DNA from: Pseudomonadota bacterium
GTDB lineage: Bacteria > Pseudomonadota > Alphaproteobacteria > Paracaedibacterales > CAIULA01
Length of the DNA stretch: 6,791 bases
NCBI GenBank assembly: GCA_021804455.1
Contig: JAJZHT010000066.1
Coordinates: forward strand, 1-6,791
Direction: 5' to 3'
Shown: piece after piece, positions 1 to 4,994 of the stretch
Numbering within the stretch: position 1 is the first letter of the stretch
Layout of the letters: every line of letters starts with the position of its first letter
Made by a program: the position numbers and the translations under genes
Notes under the pieces: model-generated
Told to the model about the DNA's origin: nothing
Databases searched by the model: none
What the model saw: only the letters and a program-made list of their open reading frames with translations

Positions 1-12
1 AATATAGGATTA

Positions 13-1125
13 TTAAATTCCATAAAAAATTTTAAGTCGTTGAATGATCTGATCGAATTCTTCTTCATCGTTAAAAGGTTCTGCGCCTTCTTCTTTATAA
101 GTTCCGCCAATGACGCCGATATCTGTGGGGGATGTTCCTGGAATGTGTTTGGGAAAGGCACATAAAAATCTTTTGGCTTTAGAATCCGAAACATCACACC
201 CAGGCCCTGAATGCGCCGATAACATGTATTGCCAATCTTGAGGGTCTTGATTTTTTAAGAGAATCAGATGGCCAACAGCTTTTTTGACAAGAGAATCAGG
301 GACCAAGGTTTTTGCGGACAACCCTGTACAATTAAAGACCACAGGAGAATGAATTTCAGAGAGATCGGATATTTTTTGGTTAATAAAGGTAACATAAGGT
401 TTTAAAATCGTGGTTAATGTTTCCATCATAAGCCCTGTATTAATAAAAATACCCTCATCGAAAACCGCCATAGGGCGTGTGGTACCGTTACCAAAATCTA
501 AGGTCACTTTTTGGGCGGGTTTCATGACGCCAGCTGTCACATACCCCAGAAAACGTTCTGTTTCCTTTCGCGGTATGTAAAGAGGCAAAAGAGAGGCGCC
601 TTTTGAAAATAAAGGATGTTTTTGGGTAGCAATTTTGTGATAAAAACGATACGCATAAAGGCTTATCGGATGGATAAGGGGTTGATAATCGGCATTAACC
701 TCCATAAAGGCTGGCGCTAAAAGTGCTCCAGCATGATGGGAAGGGAGATCCTGGAATTGTTCGGCAAGAATCGTAATATTTTTATACCCTTGTTCAAGAA
801 GTTCTAGGGCTGTGAAAAGACCAAGAACACCGGCCCCAATAACAGAAATATCGGTTGTTTTTGTAGGCTTCTGCGGCATTTTTTGTTGCAACAATTGAAC
901 AATATAGTGGGCAGCTCCGGGGGCTAGAGTCCAGCCGCTGCCACCATAACCGTAATTATGGGCGATAGAGTGTTTCTTTGTTTTTTCTACCCAAAAAGCA
1001 GGGCACTGTTGACGGATGGCCCTTTGGCAAATAATTTTCTTGCCTAAATAATCCTTGTCAAGGGACGGGGGTTGTAAAAATCTTACGGAACCCTTTTCTT
1101 GGTTTTGAGTTAAAAAATCTGTCAT
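13..1125 (-). CDS. FAD-dependent oxidoreductase, D-amino-acid-oxidase type, apparently circularly permuted
   Basis: Predicted flavoenzyme of the DAO/glycine-oxidase superfamily, which oxidises amines or amino acids with FAD. From the ATG at 1125 the protein has 370 residues. The Rossmann motif GAGVLG is at about 97-102. A DAO-like VFNCTGLSAKTL segment is at about 263-274, and GVIGGTYKEE at about 337-346 resembles the late GG strand of the family. The HNYGYGGSGWTLAPGAA block, normally near the C-terminus, is at about 56-72, before the Rossmann motif. The protein ends soon after the GG strand, where that block would usually start. The frame also opens at a GTG at 1170, adding 15 mostly hydrophobic residues (ILISVSFILL). 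I prefer the ATG because family members are usually soluble, although neither start has a clear Shine-Dalgarno. The substrate cannot be read from the sequence. It is separated from the upstream phosphatase by a long gap, so it is probably transcribed independently. The FAD-fold call is firm; the specific enzyme is unknown. Confidence 0.85.
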   Translation of the reverse strand: MTDFLTQNQEKGSVRFLQPPSLDKDYLGKKIICQRAIRQQCPAFWVEKTKKHSIAHNYGYGGSGWTLAPGAAHYIVQLLQQKMPQKPTKTTDISVIGAGVLGLFTALELLEQGYKNITILAEQFQDLPSHHAGALLAPAFMEVNADYQPLIHPISLYAYRFYHKIATQKHPLFSKGASLLPLYIPRKETERFLGYVTAGVMKPAQKVTLDFGNGTTRPMAVFDEGIFINTGLMMETLTTILKPYVTFINQKISDLSEIHSPVVFNCTGLSAKTLVPDSLVKKAVGHLILLKNQDPQDWQYMLSAHSGPGCDVSDSKAKRFLCAFPKHIPGTSPTDIGVIGGTYKEEGAEPFNDEEEFDQIIQRLKIFYGI

Positions 1126-1380
1126 TAAAAGAATAAAAGAAACTGAGATAAGGATTCTTTCATTAAACACCCCAATGAATAAAATTTCGTTAAAATTTCT
1201 GTTTTAGAGGGTGTTTGGCCAAGGAATTTTGTTACAAAAACATTTAAAAATTAAGATTTTGGTAAGGATTCTGGGGGTATTATTGGGAGTACCTAGGTGA
1301 TAGAGAGCCCCTTTTTGAAATCAGAACAAAAGGTGAGAGGAACTGTTTTGCCTGCTGACTTTTTAAGAAGGTGGGTATAG

Positions 1381-1415
1381 CCCCCCTCCCGTTTAGGGAG
1401 GCAGTGGGCGGGGGG
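1381..1415. repeat. GC-rich nested palindrome, REP-like
   Basis: CCTCCC at 1385-1390 pairs perfectly with GGGAGG at 1396-1401 around a 5-base GTTTA loop. The six C at 1381-1386 can alternatively pair with the six G at 1410-1415, so two mutually exclusive hairpins are possible. The block stands out sharply from its AT-rich surroundings. This architecture, a short C/G hairpin followed by a second G-run, resembles dispersed intergenic palindromic repeats of the REP type. Membership in a repeat family is inference from one copy. It lacks a T-run in the correct position to be a simple terminator on the minus strand. Confidence 0.5.
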
Positions 1416-1441
1416 TGGCAAAAAAATGAAATTAACTTTTT

Positions 1442-1468
1442 GTTAATTTTGGTTAACCAAGGGTTAAC
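1442..1468. repeat. Cluster of three GTTAAY repeats with a 12-base palindrome
   Basis: GTTAAT at 1442, GTTAAC at 1452 and GTTAAC at 1463 recur at 10 and 11 bases, close to one helical turn. The middle copy sits in the perfect palindrome TTGGTTAACCAA (1449-1460). The cluster lies just upstream of the plus-strand promoter-like pair at 1478-1507. Same-face repeats beside a promoter suggest a protein-binding site, but no regulator is identifiable here, and AT-rich sequence can produce such repeats by chance. Confidence 0.35.
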
Positions 1469-1477
1469 AGGTTGAGT

Positions 1478-1507
1478 TTGTCAAACGTAGAGTTAAAGCT
1501 CTATAAT
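1478..1507 (+). promoter_or_regulatory. Sigma70-like promoter candidate, plus strand
   Basis: TTGTCA (1478-1483, five of six to the -35 consensus) is followed after 18 bases by a perfect TATAAT (1502-1507). The -35 box lies in the interrupted palindrome GTTTG-T-CAAAC (1476-1486), which could serve as an operator. Transcription would start near 1514 and run against the local genes, antisense into the 3' end of the phosphatase gene. No plus-strand gene follows, so the product could be a small or antisense RNA, or the match could be fortuitous. Confidence 0.4.
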
Positions 1508-1515
1508 TTTGATAT

Positions 1516-1552
1516 AAAAAAGCCCTTTCATTTACAAGAAATACCGAGGTCT
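1516..1552 (-). terminator. Weak candidate intrinsic terminator downstream of the phosphatase gene
   Basis: Read on the minus strand, AGACCT near 1552 can pair with AGGGCT near 1521, with one mismatch, directly before a run of six T (plus-strand A at 1516-1521). The inner loop is long, with only a short inner TTTC/GAAA pairing, so the stem is poor. It is the only place after the phosphatase stop where a stem precedes a T-run on the correct strand. It lies about 150 bases past the stop codon. Confidence 0.25.
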
Positions 1553-1700
1553 AATAAGAAATGGGGGTAATACGATTAGAGAGGTTTAGTTTTATTAGTA
1601 CCGCTAACCCCCTATAAAACCATCGCGCCCTCTTGCTTTCTGATTGTTAGAAATCCTTGCTTTGATCTTCACGAGGTTGTATTCCGCCGTATTTTTGAAC

Positions 1701-3338
1701 TTAATAATCAACTGTGAAATTTGAATTACCCTTGGGATAGGTCCAACCCGCTGGCAGCCAAATTTCCAAGGGTTTAGCCTTAGGATCTTGAGAAGCGGAA
1801 TTCACAAAAAACAAGGGATAACTTCCATTGGGTTCTAAAGTAAGATCCAACCAATTGTTGCGCGCAAGGTCCATGCTGGTTTCACCCGTAGCAGCCATAT
1901 TTCTTAAAATGATTAAGCGCTCCGTTAAGTTATTCCCCAATGATGTAACCCCTTGAAGATTACGGTTCAATTCTTTTAAGCCTACCGCTAAGTCAGGAGT
2001 GGGAGATGATGTAAGCGCCGAGGAAGTTAATTGTCTCATTCTTACACGGGAAGCAGAATCAAGAACTTCACCCGCACTGGCGCTGTGGGCGTCTCCTCCT
2101 AACAAAGTGACTGTTTTTCCTTTACTGACAAGTTTATCCAGGTTTTGAAGGATTTCCTTTTTTTCTTGGATGTGGTTGGGGTGTGACCACTGATCCATAA
2201 AGTCCGTTGTTACATTTAGGTTCGCAAACCAAGGAACAGAATCGTTGTTCAGAGATCGCATAAAGTTTTTTGCAAGATCTGTATAACCAAACAAATTGAC
2301 GCCAAATTCGATAAGATGAAAGTTTTGATAGACAAGCGGTAAGCCCGTAATAACAAAAATATTTTGTTGAGGGAGTTCATTCAATCGGTCAAACATAAAT
2401 TGTCTTGATGCCGAAGACGTTACTTGAGAGGGGGTCCGTTCTGACCGTGTGTCTAGGGCATAGAAAGCGCTGTTTTCAAACTGTGTTAACAAAGAATGGG
2501 AATCCACTCCATCGGGTCCAATCAATTCAATACTGGCTGCATTTTCTTTTTTAGTATGATGTTGGAACAGGTAATAAAAGCGATCAGCAACTTTTGTGAC
2601 GGTTTCCAAAAGAGGAGGGATTTCATAGTACGAACCTTTCCCATTAAAATATTCATGATCATCAGACATATTTTGGGCAGGAACAGAACCCACAAAAGTA
2701 GAAAAATCGGGTTTAGAGTAGTGTTGTTGATAGTGTTCCAGTACAAAGGTTGTAATTTGTTCTTCAATTTCAGGCGTGGTGTTAAAAGCCTTAATTTTGT
2801 CAGATGTTTGTGAAAACACAGGCTTAATGCTGGGTAGATCAAAAACAGAACGATAAGTGTCAAGGTAAATTTGATCCCCTGCATAAAAAGCTACGTGATA
2901 AGGGGTTGTACCATGAACACTTTGGATATTTTTCCACGTAGGTGAAGAAAGATCCGCATATTCATTGCAAGAACCAAAGAACACATGGGGATCTGTATGT
3001 TGGACAGGAACGAAAATATCAAAAGCTTTTGAGCCAATTTGGTAAGTTATTTTTTGTTCCAACTCTCCTCTTGCAAGAGACATGGTATAGTTCCAAAAAT
3101 TTTGCCCTTGAACCGTATCAATCAGAGAGGGAGAGAGCGTTTCGTCAGAATTTCTAAATGATAAGGTTAAGCTGCTGGGGTCTGTATTTTGCGGCGCAAC
3201 CACTAAAGCACTTAAATTCCATTTTTCGCCGTCTGTGTTACGAAAATTCAAAAGCGGTCCAAAAAAGTTATCAGCGCCTATAACCTCTTGTTGGGTTAGT
3301 AAAATTCCAATAAAGGCAGCAAGAACCTTTTTCAGCAT
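1701..3338 (-). CDS. Secreted PhoD-like metallophosphatase (alkaline phosphatase D family)
   Basis: A 545-residue predicted exported phosphomonoesterase or phosphodiesterase of the PhoD metallophosphatase family. Residues 1-21 (MLKK, then a hydrophobic stretch ending VIGA) look like a Sec signal peptide. There is no twin-arginine motif, unlike classical Bacillus PhoD. A beta-rich N-terminal region (about 25-112) corresponds to the PhoD N domain. Catalytic-domain motifs follow in order: FGSC with Cys124 (a metal-binding Cys in this family), GDQIYLD at 154-160, the SDDHE motif at 225-229, ALDTRSERTP at 294-303, ITGLPLVYQ at 330-338, DQWSHP at 382-387, and LLGGDAHSA at 412-420 with the terminal Asp and His metal ligands. 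All core ligand motifs are present, so it is probably active. The start is supported by an excellent Shine-Dalgarno. No Pho box is visible upstream. The 97-base gap after ctpA suggests its own promoter, with possible read-through. The substrate is unknown; phosphate scavenging is the usual role. Confidence 0.88.
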   Translation of the reverse strand: MLKKVLAAFIGILLTQQEVIGADNFFGPLLNFRNTDGEKWNLSALVVAPQNTDPSSLTLSFRNSDETLSPSLIDTVQGQNFWNYTMSLARGELEQKITYQIGSKAFDIFVPVQHTDPHVFFGSCNEYADLSSPTWKNIQSVHGTTPYHVAFYAGDQIYLDTYRSVFDLPSIKPVFSQTSDKIKAFNTTPEIEEQITTFVLEHYQQHYSKPDFSTFVGSVPAQNMSDDHEYFNGKGSYYEIPPLLETVTKVADRFYYLFQHHTKKENAASIELIGPDGVDSHSLLTQFENSAFYALDTRSERTPSQVTSSASRQFMFDRLNELPQQNIFVITGLPLVYQNFHLIEFGVNLFGYTDLAKNFMRSLNNDSVPWFANLNVTTDFMDQWSHPNHIQEKKEILQNLDKLVSKGKTVTLLGGDAHSASAGEVLDSASRVRMRQLTSSALTSSPTPDLAVGLKELNRNLQGVTSLGNNLTERLIILRNMAATGETSMDLARNNWLDLTLEPNGSYPLFFVNSASQDPKAKPLEIWLPAGWTYPKGNSNFTVDY

Positions 3339-3342
3339 AACA

Positions 3343-3348
3343 CCTCCT
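3343..3348 (-). promoter_or_regulatory. Strong Shine-Dalgarno for the phosphatase gene
   Basis: A perfect AGGAGG on the minus strand lies a few bases before the ATG at 3338 and fixes that start. None of the other genes in the window has a ribosome-binding site this good, which suggests independent and efficient translation of the phosphatase. Confidence 0.8.
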
Positions 3349-3372
3349 CTTTTATTGATAAATTTTATTTTA

Positions 3373-3400
3373 ATTTTAAATAAATAACGGTAATAGTAAA
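3373..3400 (-). promoter_or_regulatory. Promoter candidate for the phosphatase gene
   Basis: On the minus strand TTTACT (3395-3400) is followed after 16 bases by TAAAAT (3373-3378), giving a leader of roughly 28 bases before the ATG. The region is very AT-rich, so the match is only suggestive. A 10-base palindrome, TTCGATCGAA (3406-3415), lies immediately upstream and could be an operator. Another, TAAAGCTTTA (3427-3436), abuts the ctpA stop and has no T-run to make it a terminator. Confidence 0.3.
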
Positions 3401-3436
3401 GAGGTTTCGATCGAATAAGGTTTTGTTAAAGCTTTA

Positions 3437-4651
3437 TCACTTCTGTAACACGGATAGACCGTGCAATAAATCAACAGCTCTTTGTAATTGGATATCTATT
3501 TCTTCTTTTGAAGTGGTCGTTTCTAAAGAAGGAGTCTTTTTGGATTCCCCTTTATTTTGAGGAAGATCAATGATGATATCGGGTTCTATGCCCTGATCTT
3601 GGATGGGTTGACCTTTGGGTGTGAAAAAACGCGCGGTGGTTAAACGAATTCCTCCATAACCAGGAATACTGAACAAAGTTTGCACGGAACCTTTACCAAA
3701 AGAGCGTGTTCCCATAATGACGGCCCGTTTATGGTCTCGAAGAGCGCCCGCAACAATTTCTGAGGCAGAGGCGGATCCTTTGTTGATAAGGACAACCATG
3801 GGAATGCCACGGATGAAATCTTTGCCTTTACTTTGTAAACTTTGATTATAGGTGGGATTACGACTTCGAATTTCAACAATAAGCCCTGAATTAAGAAAGC
3901 AGCTGGCAACAGCAATGGCTTGATCCAAAGTACCCCCAGGATTATCCCGTAAATCCAAGATCAATCCAGGAAGTTTGGGATTATGATGAAGAATCGTTTC
4001 CAGTGTTTCTTTAAGTTTTTTGGAAACATTCTCACTGAAAGAGCTTATCCGCACATACCCGATTCCCTGCATCAAGGTCGAACGAATAGGGTTTACTTGG
4101 ATTATGGCCCGTTTGATTTTTACGATAAAAGGTTCGCAATTGGTACGTACGATGGTTAAGCAAACTTCTGTACTGGGAGAGCCTTGTAGCAAAGCTAAAG
4201 ATTCCTGACTGGAAAGTTTGTGAACATCTTGATTGTTGATGTGCGTGATAACATCGCCAGCCTGCAGACCAGCTTTTTGAGCGGGGGTATCATCAATGGC
4301 CGCAATAACTTTTATCATGCCCTTAGTTGCAAGAATCTCCAGGCCGATTCCGGCAAATTCACCCTTAGTTCGATCTGTGAGATTCTTGTAATCGGTGGCG
4401 TTTAGATAGCACGAATAAGGATCCAGGGTGGTTAAAATACCATTTAAAGCCCCCTCTATCAATTTCTCTTGGTTTACGTCTTCCACATAATCTTGGCGTA
4501 CTTTATCAACAATTTCTAAAATTAAGGTTTCCAAGGGAAGATGGGACGACTCCTGCTCTTGGTCTCGTTCGCACCCCATAAGACCTAGGCATACCAAAAA
4601 AGTACCAACATAAAATTTAAGAGGGGTTTTTGGGCGCATAAGGTTCAGCAT
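3437..4651 (-). CDS. ctpA: C-terminal processing peptidase, S41 family, lipoprotein
   Basis: A 404-residue tail-recognising serine protease of the envelope, family S41A. Residues 12-26 are hydrophobic and end in the lipobox LMG-C with Cys27, so a membrane-anchored lipoprotein facing the periplasm is predicted. The N-terminal helical segment (about 40-95) is followed by a PDZ domain (about 97-180, with GIGLEI and GLQAGDVI). The protease domain contains LRDNPGG (234-240), GSASASE (292-298) and SFGKGSVQT (317-325). By family spacing the catalytic residues are Ser295, Lys320 and Gln324; all are present. The C-terminal QLQRAVDLLHGL segment is typical of alphaproteobacterial CtpA. The start lies inside the preceding gene, overlapping by 35 bases, with no clear Shine-Dalgarno, so translational coupling is likely. 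A second ATG four codons in (4639) is an equally possible start. CtpA-type proteases trim or degrade envelope proteins, including peptidoglycan hydrolases in other bacteria, which fits the EnvC-like neighbour. Confidence 0.95.
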   Translation of the reverse strand: MLNLMRPKTPLKFYVGTFLVCLGLMGCERDQEQESSHLPLETLILEIVDKVRQDYVEDVNQEKLIEGALNGILTTLDPYSCYLNATDYKNLTDRTKGEFAGIGLEILATKGMIKVIAAIDDTPAQKAGLQAGDVITHINNQDVHKLSSQESLALLQGSPSTEVCLTIVRTNCEPFIVKIKRAIIQVNPIRSTLMQGIGYVRISSFSENVSKKLKETLETILHHNPKLPGLILDLRDNPGGTLDQAIAVASCFLNSGLIVEIRSRNPTYNQSLQSKGKDFIRGIPMVVLINKGSASASEIVAGALRDHKRAVIMGTRSFGKGSVQTLFSIPGYGGIRLTTARFFTPKGQPIQDQGIEPDIIIDLPQNKGESKKTPSLETTTSKEEIDIQLQRAVDLLHGLSVLQK

Positions 4652-4994
4652 AAGCAGGAAGCTCTTTTAATTGATGGCGGACAGTTTTGATATCACGATA
4701 AAGTTTGACAATAACGTGCTGCTGTTTATTCAAAGTTGGTGTAACAGCTTGCAAAAGAAGGTTTTGATGAACCCAATCGGCCAGATTGCGGGCCAGCAAA
4801 ATTCTGAAGATGGGTGAATACGTTGCTTGCCCTTTTAAGTGTGATAAAACCTTTAAAAGGTTAGGTTGCTGTTGACGCCATTGTTCCATCAAAACTTTTT
4901 CTCGTTGTTTAAGGTGTTCCAACGAACAACAAGATAAAGGGCACGCTTGAAAGAAAAAGACTACCGTGCAAAGACTTAAAAAGGATGTTCTCAT
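4617..4994 (-). CDS. Small exported helical protein, probable EnvC remnant lacking the LytM domain
   Basis: A 125-residue protein at the position where alphaproteobacteria usually encode EnvC, the amidase activator, between gpmI and ctpA. Residues 5-17 are hydrophobic and look like a signal peptide. Cysteines at 18, 22 and 23 leave open a lipoprotein (FQA-C is a poor lipobox). Residues 28-110 are helical and Gln/Lys-rich. The segment LLKVLSHLKG then SPIFRILLARNLADWVHQNLLLQAVTP follows the EnvC pattern in which LLxxLqrL, PppallvrPddaldavR and LLgavvP precede the second coiled coil. The protein stops shortly after that, so the second long coil and the whole LytM/M23 domain of an EnvC of about 400 residues are absent. 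There is no room for them because ctpA begins before this gene ends. The ATGA overlap with gpmI and the 35-base overlap with ctpA indicate coupled translation. The assignment rests on synteny plus a weak pattern match; it could be an unrelated small periplasmic protein. Confidence 0.75.
   Translation of the reverse strand: MRTSFLSLCTVVFFFQACPLSCCSLEHLKQREKVLMEQWRQQQPNLLKVLSHLKGQATYSPIFRILLARNLADWVHQNLLLQAVTPTLNKQQHVIVKLYRDIKTVRHQLKELPAYAEPYAPKNPS

Larger units (their letters stand above)
1126..1700. other. Noncoding gap of about 575 bases between the phosphatase and FAD oxidoreductase genes
   Basis: I see no credible protein gene here on either strand. The gap holds several structured elements, listed separately: a GC-rich nested palindrome near 1381-1415, a GTTAAC cluster near 1442-1468, a plus-strand promoter-like pair at 1478-1507 and a weak minus-strand terminator candidate at 1516-1552. 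It also has overlapping inverted repeats at 1551-1612 (CTAATAA with TTATTAG, and GGGGGT with ACCCCC). Close to the oxidoreductase start there is a tandem TAAAATTTC pair with an 11-base period (1180-1188 and 1191-1199). An 8-base palindrome, ACCTAGGT, is at 1291-1298. No minus-strand promoter for the oxidoreductase could be picked out with confidence. Confidence 0.7.

Noticed and set aside
1274..1316. GGGG...CCCC followed by TTTTT on the plus strand, like an intrinsic terminator
   Set aside because: The loop is about 30 bases with no continuous stem, and no plus-strand gene lies upstream that would need it. The inner ACCTAGGT palindrome does not extend the stem.
1637..1653. TTTCT/AGAAA hairpin downstream of the phosphatase stop
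   Set aside because: Only five A/T-rich pairs with a seven-base loop and no adjacent T-run on the minus strand, too weak for a terminator call.
1126..1700. tRNA, CRISPR array or insertion sequence in the long gap
   Set aside because: No cloverleaf with TTCRANNC and anticodon arms, no regularly spaced identical repeats, and no transposase fragment with terminal inverted repeats was found by eye.
2496..2813. Plus-strand open frame of 105 codons opposite the phosphatase gene
   Set aside because: It lies wholly antisense to a gene with clear family motifs, has no recognisable domain, and its composition is as expected of a shadow frame.
2522..2884. Minus-strand open frame of 120 codons in another frame of the phosphatase gene
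   Set aside because: Fully embedded in the real gene on the same strand, with low-complexity Leu/Ile/Lys content and no motif.
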